Shown: positions 1 through 8,203 of the stretch, piece after piece
Layout of the letters: each line of letters opens with the position of its first letter
How positions within the stretch are numbered: position 1 is the stretch's first letter
Assembly (NCBI RefSeq): GCF_904848665.1
Contig: NZ_CAJHCQ010000007.1
Span: 62,001 to 126,000, forward strand
Source: Paraburkholderia hiiakae
GTDB lineage: Bacteria > Pseudomonadota > Gammaproteobacteria > Burkholderiales > Burkholderiaceae
Direction: 5' to 3'
DNA length: 64,000 bases
Notes under the pieces: model-generated
Told to the model about the DNA's origin: nothing
Databases searched by the model: none
What the model saw: only the letters and a program-made list of their open reading frames with translations
Program-made: the position numbers and the translations under genes

Positions 1-222
1 TATTTGCGCGATCTCGGCATGATGGACATCGTCCGGCAACGCACGGTTGCGCCGGCGCCGGGCTTCCATGCGCCGGTCGATATCGCGGTGCTCACCGATC
101 GTGGCCGCGCGGAATTCGCCCGGCTCGCGCGCGACGAACGTACGCTGCAGTGGAGCGCGCATCGCGTGGCCGACTACGTCGCGGAGCGCGTGCCCCAATC
201 CGGCCTCGAAGCCAGCCAGTAG
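1..222 (+). CDS. C-terminal fragment of an unrecognised protein
   Basis: An open reading frame enters from the left edge and ends at a TAG at 220-222. The visible 73 residues are soluble, with no membrane segment. A segment reading VLTDRGRAEFARLARDE resembles the wing or end of a winged-helix regulator, but this is too little to name a family. The true start lies outside the window; a TTG at position 4 is only an internal codon. It is followed by a hairpin whose T-run serves the opposite strand. Confidence 0.5.
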   Translation, partial: YLRDLGMMDIVRQRTVAPAPGFHAPVDIAVLTDRGRAEFARLARDERTLQWSAHRVADYVAERVPQSGLEASQ

Positions 223-254
223 CACTCTACCTTCTCTATCTCCCTCGTCCCGCC

Positions 255-286
255 AAAAAAAAGCCCGCATCGAAAGATACGGGCTT
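255..286 (-). terminator. Rho-independent terminator (minus strand)
   Basis: Seven-base stem AAGCCCG (261-267) with CGGGCTT (280-286) and a 12-base loop. A run of A on the plus strand at 255-262 becomes a T-run after the stem on the minus strand. It would end transcription of the small minus-strand gene starting at 756. Confidence 0.7.
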
Positions 287-468
287 ACCGGAATTACTGC
301 TGCCACGCTGTGCTTGATGGCGTATGGGTAGACCGCACGTGAGGCGCGGTGGTTCCCTGGGGCAGGGTATATGCTGAGCCGCGAGGTCCGGGGACGGCTT
401 GCCGCCTCCGTCATCGTCCCTCTTTCATCGGTCCCGGCAGTCCCCTCGATGGTGTTTCGCTGGCCGGC

Positions 469-756
469 TCACCGCCGCTGCGTCGGCTCCTGCCGCTGCG
501 GCGCGCTGCGGCGGGCATTGTCTGCTATGTCGCCGCGCAAATCGCCGCGCGGCACCGGCGGGTTGCCCGCGTTCGGGCCAGGCGCTGCGGGCGGCGGAGC
601 ATGCGCGCCGGTGCGCGATATCGACCATGGCGGTACGGAGGCATGCGGCGGCTGGGCCGCGGCGCTGAACGACACAAACGACGCCGCCGGCACGAAGAGG
701 GCGAGGGTGGACAGCGAAACCATGATGCCCCGGATGTGCAGGTTCATGGATTTCAT
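469..756 (-). CDS. Small exported protein of unknown function
   Basis: Predicted 95 residues. The first 34 form a convincing signal peptide: basic start, hydrophobic core (IMVSLSTLALFVPAASFVSF), and an AAA-Q cleavage context. The mature part is short, rich in Pro, Ala and Arg, and without recognisable domain. A GGGGAA stretch 8-13 bases before the ATG is a possible ribosome site, and a terminator on this strand follows at 255-286. The low-complexity tail could be an artefact of GC-rich DNA or a frameshift, so the signal peptide is the main support. Function is unknown. Confidence 0.5.
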   Translation of the reverse strand: MKSMNLHIRGIMVSLSTLALFVPAASFVSFSAAAQPPHASVPPWSISRTGAHAPPPAAPGPNAGNPPVPRGDLRGDIADNARRSAPQRQEPTQRR

Positions 757-768
757 GGTGGTTCCCCG

Positions 769-798
769 TCAATCCAGTTTCTTGACGTTAATGGACAT
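769..798 (-). other. Possible nine-residue leader ORF upstream of the small exported protein
   Basis: On the minus strand a TAGGAG ribosome site lies just before ATG at 798-796, opening a nine-codon frame (MSINVKKLD) that stops at 769-771, 12 bases before the ATG of the exported protein. It may be a leader peptide or the remnant of an alternative start. Only the ribosome site and the short frame support it. Confidence 0.25.
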
Positions 799-988
799 GC
801 TCCTAAGCTAACGTCGGACGCGAAAGCGCGCTGTAAATATTGGTAATGAGATGTATCGCGCGGTGCCGATCGCTTTGTTGCGGACGCAGCGATGTCAGAT
901 GCAGTCTGGATGAGCCAGAGAGGGCGGCAGTGCTGGTCCAGGACCGGACCACGGTCTGCAGCGGCCGCGGAGTGCGGAGGGGATGGGA

Positions 989-1021
989 GAAAAACACGCC
1001 GGGTGCACGAGGCACCCGGCG
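989..1021 (-). terminator. Rho-independent terminator (minus strand)
   Basis: Ten-base perfect stem CGCCGGGTGC (997-1006) with GCACCCGGCG (1012-1021), loop of five, followed on the minus strand by TGTTTTTCTC. It lies 22 bases past the stop of the orphan IS5-domain gene and fits as its terminator. Confidence 0.85.
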
Positions 1022-1042
1022 GAACAGCAAATGAAGCGTGGC

Positions 1043-1444
1043 TCAGGCCATCTTGACCGGCGCGCGCCACGATTCCGGGTTGGTCCAGAACGCGCCACGC
1101 AGGCGATCGCGACTGGGCGGTGCGGGCGGTTTGGTCGCCGTGGCGCCGATACGGCCGCGCAGCGAAATTTCACGCCCGTTCGTGCTCAGTCGCTTGACGA
1201 TTTCCGCAAGCGTGCCGTCCGCTTGCCACTCATCGAAACGGCGGCGGCAGGTCGGCGGCGAGGGGTAACGGCCAGGGAGCTTGGACCAGCCTTCACCCGT
1301 CGAAAGCACCCAGAGCACCGCGTTGACCACAGCACGCGCTTCGACGCGAGGCCGTCCGCGCCGTTCGCTCCGTGCCGGTTCAGCACAGAACAACGCCTCG
1401 ACCAGCGCCCATTCGTTGTCTCTCAAATCGTCGAACAGCATCAT
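1043..1444 (-). CDS. Orphan IS5-type transposase N-terminal domain protein (DUF4096-like)
   Basis: 133 residues. Residues about 1-85 match the helix-turn-helix-bearing N-terminal domain of IS5-family transposases: WALVEALF, GRPRVEARAVVNAVLWVL, then TCRRRFDEWQADGTL. The DDE catalytic domain that normally follows is absent; the protein ends with an unrelated basic tail of about 40 residues. No inverted repeats, second reading frame or target duplication is visible around it. A GAGGTGAAAC ribosome site precedes the ATG and a strong terminator follows, so it looks like an expressed standing gene rather than debris. A DNA-binding or regulatory role is inference. Compare the second such gene at 29484. 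Confidence 0.75.
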   Translation of the reverse strand: MMLFDDLRDNEWALVEALFCAEPARSERRGRPRVEARAVVNAVLWVLSTGEGWSKLPGRYPSPPTCRRRFDEWQADGTLAEIVKRLSTNGREISLRGRIGATATKPPAPPSRDRLRGAFWTNPESWRAPVKMA

Positions 1445-1867
1445 GTTTCACCTCAGCGAAGCTATCTCCGGTGCGCTGCCCCGCGCTGCGCACTCTTCAT
1501 GTACTCCCGGCAGGATGCCGGAGTACCAGGCGGGCCCGGCTGGAACTGTCCCGGACTGCATGCTTCCGGTACGTCCATCGAACCTGTGCGTGCCTTAATG
1601 CGAAAACCGTGCCAGCACGTACGTTCTCGTCTTGAAGCCGCGTGGCGCCAAGCCCGCGCGGGAGATTGCCAGGGGCGTATAAGACTCGAAAACACTTATC
1701 GAGAAAATCGGGAGAATCACCAATCTTGTGCAGATAAGCCCGTCCTGCGTGCGTTTGCGCCGTATTGCTGCACTGCGGCGAACCATGGGCAGCGCGCTTC
1801 CTCTACCCAGAGTGGTGGGTGCCCGGCATAAAATCGCATGAAAACGGACAATTCATGAGGCAAGCGG
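1445..1867. other. Gene-free stretch
   Basis: Between the divergently transcribed orphan IS5-domain gene and the LysR gene. Short frames exist on both strands but none has a credible ribosome site or recognisable product. It presumably carries both promoters; no convincing sigma70 pair was picked out by eye. Confidence 0.4.
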
Positions 1868-2770
1868 ATGAATGTGACGCTGCGGCAATTGCGAGTCTTC
1901 ATCGAGGTCGCCCGGCTGCAGAGTTTTAGCCGGGCAGGGGACGAAATCGGGCTCACGCAGTCGGCGGTGAGCCGTTGTGTGCGCGAACTCGAAGCCGAGA
2001 TTGGCGTGAAGCTCGTCGACCGGACCACGCGCGAGGTGCAACTCACGGATGTCGGCGCGAACCTGATCGCGAGCATTCCGCGTCTGCTCAACGATCTGGA
2101 CGACGCTTTGCGCGAAATTCGCGAGATTGGCGAGCAGCGGCGCGGCCGCGTCGTCGTGGCGGCAAGCCCGACGGTCGCCTGCCGCTTGATGCCGCAGGTC
2201 GTGGCCGCGTGCGGGCAGCAGTTCCCCTACATTACGCTTGGGTTGCGCGACGACGTGCAGAGCGACGTCGTCCGCAAGATCCGATCGGGCGAAGTGGACT
2301 TCGGCGTCATCATCGGACCCTTTGCCGCTGAAGATCTCGAAACGGAGTGTCTGACCACGGACTCGTTCTGCGTGGTCGTGCGCGGCGATCACACGCTCGC
2401 GCTGAGTCAGGAAGTCGCGTGGAAGGAGCTGGACGGCGAGCGTCTCGTGATGCTCGACTACGCCTCGGGCAGCCGCCCGCTCATCGACGCCGTGATGAGC
2501 GAGCAGGGCGTGCGCGCCCGTGTGGTGCAGGAGCTGGGCCATCCCGCCACGGTATTCGGCCTCGTCGAGGCAGGCGTGGGCATCAGCGTGCTGCCGTGGC
2601 TCGCGCTGCCCGTACCGGCGGGCGCGCCCTTGCTTGCGCGGGCGCTCGTGCCGCGCGCGGAGCGCACCGTGGAGCTCGTGCGGCGGCGCGACCGCTCGCT
2701 CTCGCCGGCCGCCGAGGCGGTCTGGTCGCTGATCCGTCAACTTGCCGGCCAGCCCGAAGAGCAGCACTGA
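1868..2770 (+). CDS. LysR-family transcriptional regulator
   Basis: 300 residues, the usual length for the family. The N-terminal winged helix-turn-helix spans about residues 4-63 (LRQLRVFIEVARLQSFSRAG, then LTQSAVSRCVRELEAEIG). The rest is the two-lobed periplasmic-binding-like effector domain, with a typical VEAGVGISVLP segment near residue 240. A GAGG ribosome site lies about 9 bases before the ATG. It is followed at 96 bases by an aminotransferase on the same strand, a possible target, but LysR regulators usually control a divergent gene and here the divergent gene is the orphan IS5-domain protein. Effector unknown. Confidence 0.9.
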   Translation: MNVTLRQLRVFIEVARLQSFSRAGDEIGLTQSAVSRCVRELEAEIGVKLVDRTTREVQLTDVGANLIASIPRLLNDLDDALREIREIGEQRRGRVVVAASPTVACRLMPQVVAACGQQFPYITLGLRDDVQSDVVRKIRSGEVDFGVIIGPFAAEDLETECLTTDSFCVVVRGDHTLALSQEVAWKELDGERLVMLDYASGSRPLIDAVMSEQGVRARVVQELGHPATVFGLVEAGVGISVLPWLALPVPAGAPLLARALVPRAERTVELVRRRDRSLSPAAEAVWSLIRQLAGQPEEQH

Positions 2771-2866
2771 AACCGCCGCGCCGGCGCTTGCGGGCGTGGA
2801 CCTCATGGCGTCCGGCTGCGCGCTACACTTCACGCTTTCCCACATTCTGTGTCACCCGGAACCCCG

Positions 2867-4066
2867 ATGAGCGATTTCGATCCGTCGTCCTCCATCTCCC
2901 TGCCGCGCGAAGCGGTGCGTGCGTTGCGCTCGTCGCAGATCCGCGAAGTGGCGAACGCCGGGTTCGGCGTTCCCGACGTGCTGCCGTTCTGGTTCGGCGA
3001 GTCCGACCGTGTGACGCCGCCGTTCATCCGCGAGGCGGCCGCCGAGGCGCTCGGGCGCGGCGACACGTTTTATACGCACAACCTCGGTATTGCGCCGCTG
3101 CGCGAATCGCTCGCCCGCTACGTGAGCGAACTGCACGGCGCGACGCCGCTGGACAACCTCGCGGTGACGAGCGCCGGCGTCAATGCGCTGATGCTGGCGG
3201 CCCAGCTCGTCGTGGGCGCGGGCGACCGGGTGGTGGCGGTGACGCCGCTGTGGCCGAACCTCGTCGAAATCCCGAAGATTCTCGGCGCCACGGTCGAGAC
3301 GGTCTCGCTCAGCTACGGCGAGCAGGGCTGGACGCTCGATCTCGACCGGCTGCTGGCGGCGCTCACGCCCGACACGCGCCTCCTCATGATCAACTCGCCG
3401 AACAATCCGACTGGGTGGGTGATGACGCGCGATCAGCAGCGCGCGGTGCTCGAGCATTGCCGGCGCGTCGGCATCTGGATCGTCGCCGACGAGGTCTACG
3501 AGCGCCTTTACTACGGTGACGCGAGTGAGCGCACCGCGCCCTCGTTTCTCGACATCGCGTCGCGCGAAGAGCGGTTGATCTGCGTCAATTCGTTCTCGAA
3601 GGCCTGGCTTATGACCGGCTGGCGGCTCGGCTGGATGGTCGTGCCGCGCACCCTGACCGACGATCTCGGCAAGCTGGTCGAGTACAACACCTCATGCGCG
3701 CCGTCGTTCGTGCAGCAGGCTGGCATCGCGGCGGTCGAGCACGGCGAGCCGTTCACGCGCTCGCTCGTGGCCGATCTGCGCGCCTCGCGCGACCATCTCG
3801 CCGCGGCGCTTGCGAAGCTGCCCGGCGTCGACGTGAAGGTGCCGCATGGCGCGATGTACCTGTTTTTCCGGCTGGCGGGCGCGCAGAACAGCCTCGAGCT
3901 GTGCAAGGCGCTGGTGCGCGACGCGGGCCTCGGGCTCGCGCCCGGCAGCGCGTTCGGACCGCAAGGTGAAGGTTTCGTGCGCTGGTGCTATGCGTGCGAT
4001 CCGGCGCGGCTCGACGCGGGCGTCGAGCGGCTCGCGCGTTACCTCGAGGCGGTGGGAGCGCATTGA
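2867..4066 (+). CDS. Pyridoxal-phosphate aminotransferase, class I/II
   Basis: 399 residues from ATG 2867; an in-frame GTG at 2849 would add six residues but the CCGGAA stretch before 2867 favours the ATG. Fold type I PLP enzyme: SPNNPTG at 177-183, the cofactor-contacting Asp in ADEVY near 208, and the Schiff-base Lys245 in SFSKAW, followed by Arg in GWRLGW. It belongs to the aspartate/aromatic aminotransferase superfamily, close in style to enzymes annotated as aspartate aminotransferase or Cys-S-conjugate lyase. The substrate cannot be told from sequence. It lies downstream of a LysR regulator. Confidence 0.88.
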   Translation: MSDFDPSSSISLPREAVRALRSSQIREVANAGFGVPDVLPFWFGESDRVTPPFIREAAAEALGRGDTFYTHNLGIAPLRESLARYVSELHGATPLDNLAVTSAGVNALMLAAQLVVGAGDRVVAVTPLWPNLVEIPKILGATVETVSLSYGEQGWTLDLDRLLAALTPDTRLLMINSPNNPTGWVMTRDQQRAVLEHCRRVGIWIVADEVYERLYYGDASERTAPSFLDIASREERLICVNSFSKAWLMTGWRLGWMVVPRTLTDDLGKLVEYNTSCAPSFVQQAGIAAVEHGEPFTRSLVADLRASRDHLAAALAKLPGVDVKVPHGAMYLFFRLAGAQNSLELCKALVRDAGLGLAPGSAFGPQGEGFVRWCYACDPARLDAGVERLARYLEAVGAH

Positions 4067-4404
4067 GCCGGTGCTGAGGGCGCGTTGGGGCGGCGTGGCG
4101 TGGGGGAGCGCAAAGCGGCGGCGAGGGCCGGGTTAAAATCAGGTGGCTCATGCGGAATGGCGTCTTTACGCACCCAGCGTTTTTGCGTAATATGGCGCTC
4201 AGTCAAGCGATTCCCTGCGGGAAATTCGCGGCTCCCTCCGGCTGGGTCTGGCTCTTTGCCTGAATTTCGGCCCCCCGGTGCGTGCTCCCATCAATATGAC
4301 CGATCAGAATCGGGCGAGCGCGTCTCCAGTTCCATATCGTCTTTCGTCTGTCTGATCCGGTTCCTTGAACCTGATTTACCTTACTTAGGGTCTGACCTGG
4401 CTGC
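4067..4404. other. Gene-free stretch before scpB
   Basis: About 340 bases between the aminotransferase and scpB. It contains a short inverted repeat GGTTC-ctt-GAACC close to 4360-4372 and no convincing ORF; a 107-codon frame overlapping it has atypical composition and no family resemblance. It probably holds the scpB promoter. Confidence 0.4.
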
Positions 4405-5343
4405 ATGAATACCCAAGAGGCGAAAATCGTCCTCGAGACTGCATTGATCTGCACGCAGGAGCCGTTGAAGATCGGCGAGCTGCGCAAACTGTTTGCCGAC
4501 GACATTTCGGCCGACACGGTCCGCAACCTGCTCGAAGACCTGCGGCATGAATGGTCCGGGCGCGGCGTCGAGCTGGTGGGGCTCGCGTCGGGCTGGCGCT
4601 TTCAGAGCAAGCCGGCCATGCGGACGTACCTTGAGCGGTTGCACCCCGAAAAGCCGCCGCGCTATTCGCGCGCGGTCCTTGAAACGCTCGCGATCATCGC
4701 GTACCGGCAGCCGGTCACGCGTGGCGACATCGAGGAAATTCGTGGCGTCACGGTCAACACGCAGGTCGTCAAACAGCTCGAGGACCGTAACTGGATCGAA
4801 GTGATCGGTCATCGTGACGTGCCGGGACGCCCGGCGCTCTATGCAACGACGCGGGAGTTTCTCGACGATCTCGGACTGAAGTCGCTCGACGAATTGCCGC
4901 CGCTCGATGATCCGTCGAGCCAGTTCGGCGAGCAACTGCTTGCCCAGCATGCGATCGAGTTTCCCGATAGCGCCGCCGCGCAACTCGTTGGGGAAGTGCA
5001 GTCCGAGGCTGCCGCCGATGCGGCAGGCGCGGAAGATGCGGTAGCGCAGAGCGAGGCGTCGGACGTCGAAACGTCCGGGCAGACCGACAGCGAACCGCAC
5101 GACACGGAAGAAGCGCGCGAGATGGCGGCCGCAAACGTTGCATACGCAGCCGATGCCTCGGGCGACGCGGTACATGACGAAACAAGCCTCGCGCTGCACG
5201 GGTCAGCCCCGGACGCTTACGCGCAGGATGCCGCGCACGCAGCAGATGCGGCGGGCGAAGAAGAACACGAAGACCGCCGCGACGCGGCGCAGGACGACCC
5301 CGTCTCGACGACGGACGACGAAGCCGCACGACGCGGCATCTGA
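4405..5343 (+). CDS. scpB: Segregation and condensation protein B
   Basis: 312 residues. The first about 185 residues are the ScpB tandem winged-helix region: [20 protein letters not shown] at the start, [20 protein letters not shown], then GDIEEIRGV and a [15 protein letters not shown] stretch. ScpB joins ScpA and SMC in the condensin that compacts and segregates the chromosome. Typical ScpB has about 180-220 residues; here about 120 residues of Ala/Asp/Glu-rich tail follow, strongly acidic and probably disordered. scpA is not beside it. rluB follows at 62 bases on the same strand, a common pairing. Confidence 0.95.
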   Translation: MNTQEAKIVLETALICTQEPLKIGELRKLFADDISADTVRNLLEDLRHEWSGRGVELVGLASGWRFQSKPAMRTYLERLHPEKPPRYSRAVLETLAIIAYRQPVTRGDIEEIRGVTVNTQVVKQLEDRNWIEVIGHRDVPGRPALYATTREFLDDLGLKSLDELPPLDDPSSQFGEQLLAQHAIEFPDSAAAQLVGEVQSEAAADAAGAEDAVAQSEASDVETSGQTDSEPHDTEEAREMAAANVAYAADASGDAVHDETSLALHGSAPDAYAQDAAHAADAAGEEEHEDRRDAAQDDPVSTTDDEAARRGI

Positions 5344-5405
5344 AGCAACAAGCATTTTTGACGCGCCCCGCAAGCGGGCGCGCAACCTGACATTTTGAGG
5401 TTGTT

Positions 5406-7184
5406 TTGACTGATATCCACGACACCGATTCGACCGACGCGTCTGAATCCGCGCGCCGCGCGTCCTCCGCGCGCGACGACGACACGCGTGCTTCGCAGGT
5501 CGAAGGCGAAGCACAGGGCGGCGAGGGCGAAGAGCGTCCGCGCCGCGGCCTGCGCCGCGGGCCGCGCAGCCTGATCGCGCGCCGCCGCGCGGGCGCGAAG
5601 GCAAAGGCCGCTGAAGGCGCGGAGGGCGCTGACGTGTCCGCAGCGCCTGCTGCCGCGCCGCAATCGACGCCTGATCGCGCTCCCGACGGGCGCGCACCGC
5701 GCAAGGACGGCGGCGCGAAGAAGCCGGGCCGCCGCCAGAACGCGGGCGGCGTCGGTCAGGGTGAGCGTCAAGGCGAGCGCCAGGGTGAGCGTCAACAGGG
5801 CGCGAGACGCCAGAAAGGCCAGGGCCGCGGGGAAGGCCAGCCGGCCGCCGCCACGAACGAGTCCACTCCGGACGACCTGTTCCTCTACGTGACTTCGCCG
5901 GCGTTCGACGCGGACAACGGCGCCGGCTCGGGTGTGCACGCACCGATGCTGCGCCGCGGCCGCGCGCAGCAGCCCAAGCGCGTGCTGAGCCCCGATGACG
6001 ATGCGCCGAAGCTGCACAAGGTGCTGGCGGATGCGGGCATGGGTTCGCGTCGCGACATGGAAGAGCTGATCATTGCTGGGCGCGTCTCCGTGAACGGCGA
6101 GCCTGCGCACATTGGCCAGCGCATCCTGCCGACCGACCAGGTCCGCATTAACGGCAAGCCCATCAAACGCAAGCTGCAGAACAAGCCGCCGCGCGTGCTG
6201 ATCTACCACAAGCCGACCGGCGAAATCGTAAGCCACGCCGATCCGGAAGGCCGCCCCTCGGTGTTCGACCGCCTGCCGCCGATGAAAACGGCGAAGTGGC
6301 TGGCTGTCGGCCGTCTGGACTTCAACACCGAAGGTCTGCTGATGCTGACGACCTCGGGCGATCTCGCGAACCGTTTCATGCACCCGCGCTACAGCGTGGA
6401 GCGCGAGTACGCGGTGCGCGTGGTGGGCGAGCTGAGCGAGGGGATGCGTCAGAAATTGCTCAAGGGCGTCGAACTCGAGGACGGTCCCGCGAGCTTCCTG
6501 CGCATCCGCGACGGCGGCGGCGAAGGCACGAACCACTGGTACCACGTCGCGTTGGCCGAAGGCCGTAACCGCGAAGTGCGGCGTATGTTCGAGGCGGCCG
6601 GCCTGATGGTGAGCCGCCTGATCCGTACGCGCCACGGCCCGATCGCGCTGCCCAAGGGTCTCAAGCGCGGCCGCTGGGAAGAGCTCGAAGACAACGAGGT
6701 ACGCGCGCTGATGGCGGCGGTCGGCCTGAAGGCGCCGAGCGAAGAGAAGGGCGGTCGTGGCGGCAAGGAGCAGGAGCGTCGCCAGCCCGATCCGATGCAG
6801 ACGTCCATGGGCTTCATCAACCGCGAGCCGGTGCTGAGCTCGCACGGTGCAATGGGTCAGCCGCGCCAGGGCCAAGGCCAGGGACGGCGAGGCGCGGCGG
6901 GTGGCTTCGGTAGTGGCGCGGGTGGCGGACACGGCAACTTCGGCGCGGGCTCCGGTTTCGGCGGCCGTGGCGGCAGCCGTACGGGCGGCCGCGAAGTCGA
7001 CGGCAATCGTGCGCCGGGCGCGGCGGGCAAGCGTGCGGGCGGCAATGCCGGCGGCAATGCGGGCGGCAATCGCCGCAGCGGTCCGGGCAACGGTGGCAAT
7101 GCCAACCCCAATGGCAATCGCGCAGGCGGCAATAGCCGCGGCGGCCAGCGTGGCACGCCGCGCAACCGCACACGCGGCCACTGA
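5406..7184 (+). CDS. rluB: 23S rRNA pseudouridine synthase, RluB type, with long low-complexity tails
   Basis: 592 residues from a TTG start that follows a GAGG site; no ATG is near. The S4 RNA-binding domain begins near residue 201 ([20 protein letters not shown]) and the RsuA/RluB catalytic domain follows, with GRLDFNTEG carrying the catalytic Asp305 and [14 protein letters not shown] further on. It isomerises a uridine in the peptidyl-transferase region of 23S rRNA. E. coli RluB is about 290 residues. Here about 200 N-terminal residues are charged and Arg/Ala/Gly-rich, and about 130 C-terminal residues are Gly/Arg/Asn-rich with short repeats such as GGNAGGNAGGN. Both tails look disordered and RNA-binding in style. 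Confidence 0.93.
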   Translation: MTDIHDTDSTDASESARRASSARDDDTRASQVEGEAQGGEGEERPRRGLRRGPRSLIARRRAGAKAKAAEGAEGADVSAAPAAAPQSTPDRAPDGRAPRKDGGAKKPGRRQNAGGVGQGERQGERQGERQQGARRQKGQGRGEGQPAAATNESTPDDLFLYVTSPAFDADNGAGSGVHAPMLRRGRAQQPKRVLSPDDDAPKLHKVLADAGMGSRRDMEELIIAGRVSVNGEPAHIGQRILPTDQVRINGKPIKRKLQNKPPRVLIYHKPTGEIVSHADPEGRPSVFDRLPPMKTAKWLAVGRLDFNTEGLLMLTTSGDLANRFMHPRYSVEREYAVRVVGELSEGMRQKLLKGVELEDGPASFLRIRDGGGEGTNHWYHVALAEGRNREVRRMFEAAGLMVSRLIRTRHGPIALPKGLKRGRWEELEDNEVRALMAAVGLKAPSEEKGGRGGKEQERRQPDPMQTSMGFINREPVLSSHGAMGQPRQGQGQGRRGAAGGFGSGAGGGHGNFGAGSGFGGRGGSRTGGREVDGNRAPGAAGKRAGGNAGGNAGGNRRSGPGNGGNANPNGNRAGGNSRGGQRGTPRNRTRGH

Positions 7185-7379
7185 CCCGCGAGGCGAGCGA
7201 CGTTCGGCCGCGCCATGCGGTGGGCGTCGCGGCCGTGCAACGACGGCGATGCTCGCGGTTTGCGCAGTATCCGCAGTCGCTGTTGTTGCAAATGCGCTCG
7301 GTTAGCGCGTAAAACGCCGGAAAATCCCCCTGCGAGCCCGTAAATAACGGCAAAAGGCGGCTCGGGCTTGACCGCGGAT

Positions 7380-7408
7380 TTGCGTTAATGTGCAAAAAAG
7401 GCTAGAAT
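7380..7408 (+). promoter_or_regulatory. Sigma70-type promoter for the rimP-nusA-infB leader
   Basis: TTGCGT at 7380-7385 and TAGAAT at 7403-7408 with 17 bases between. Transcription would start near 7415, about 330 bases before rimP, giving a long leader that contains a hairpin at 7445-7462 and a terminator at 7475-7499. Confidence 0.7.
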
Positions 7409-7444
7409 CACAAAGTCGCTGGGCGTGCGGCTGTTATTTGCGCC

Positions 7445-7499
7445 CCAGGTGCGACCACCTGGCTAAGTGAGAAGATGGGCGTTTCGCCCATTTTTTTTT
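7445..7499 (+). terminator. Leader hairpin and Rho-independent terminator (possible attenuator) upstream of rimP
   Basis: A CCAGGT/ACCTGG stem (7445-7450 with 7457-7462) is followed by ATGGGC (7475-7480) paired to GCCCAT (7486-7491) and nine T residues (7491-7499). Lying about 60 bases after the predicted start site and before the operon, it would yield either a short RNA or conditional read-through. Structured leaders upstream of rimP-nusA are known in gamma-proteobacteria; whether this is a functional counterpart is inference. Confidence 0.75.
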
Positions 7500-7744
7500 G
7501 GTTCGCCCCAAATTGGTTACCAACAGATGCCGACGTTTCACGTTCGGCATTGTCAATTGGGGGCGTCCAAAGTGACCAATGCGTCACCAACGCGTCACCA
7601 ACGCGCCGGGTCGTTCGTCATCGTGGGGCAGGTAGGTGAGCAGCGCGCGCTCACCTGGCGCGCGGCCCGCGAATCCCTAGCGAAGCAAGAACTAGAGCGA
7701 AGGAAGTTGCTGGCCCGCTGCGCAGAACATCTGGAGTGGGCATT

Positions 7745-8203
7745 GTGCAACTGACGGAACTGATTGAAACCACGGTCACCGGGCTCGGTTACGAGCTGGT
7801 CGACCTCGAGCGCACCGGGCGCGGCATGCTGACCATCTTCATCGATCAGCCCGCGGGGATCGCGATCGAGGACTGCGAGAAGGTCACGCGTCAGCTGCAG
7901 CACGTTCTGACGGTCGAGAACATCGACTACGAGCGGCTCGAGGTTTCGTCGCCCGGTCTCGACCGGCCGCTGAAAAAACTGGCGGACTTCGAACGCTTCG
8001 CAGGCTGCGAAGCGGTAATCACGTTGAAAAAGCCATTGGACGGACGGAAATCGTACCGGGGTATCGTGCATGCTCCCGAAGGCGAATCCATCGGTCTGGA
8101 ATTCGAAGGGAAGGCGGGTCCTGCGATGCTCGATTTCACGCTCGCAGACATCGACAAAGCACGCCTTGTCCCCAAAGTTGACTTTAGGAGCCGCAAACAA
8201 TGA
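7745..8203 (+). CDS. rimP: Ribosome maturation factor RimP
   Basis: 152 residues. The GTG at 7745 is chosen because GGAG at 7733-7736 sits 8 bases before it; an upstream in-frame GTG at 7736 overlaps that site. The sequence shows RimP hallmarks: [40 protein letters not shown] and a C-terminal SH3-like part. RimP helps mature the 30S subunit. Its TGA overlaps the nusA ATG (ATGA), showing translational coupling at the head of the conserved rimP-nusA-infB-rbfA-truB order. Confidence 0.96.
   Translation: MQLTELIETTVTGLGYELVDLERTGRGMLTIFIDQPAGIAIEDCEKVTRQLQHVLTVENIDYERLEVSSPGLDRPLKKLADFERFAGCEAVITLKKPLDGRKSYRGIVHAPEGESIGLEFEGKAGPAMLDFTLADIDKARLVPKVDFRSRKQ

Larger units (their letters stand above)
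7185..7744. other. Intergenic region with promoter and leader of the rimP operon
   Basis: This 560-base stretch has no credible gene. It holds a sigma70-like promoter at 7380-7408, hairpins and a terminator at 7475-7499, and then about 240 bases before rimP, listed separately. Confidence 0.6.

Noticed and set aside
4085..4408. 107-codon frame before scpB
   Set aside because: No ribosome site, no family resemblance, and it ends inside the scpB start.
5217..7181. 654-codon minus-strand frame
   Set aside because: Antisense to rluB (and the end of scpB); Ala/Arg-rich composition and no motif.
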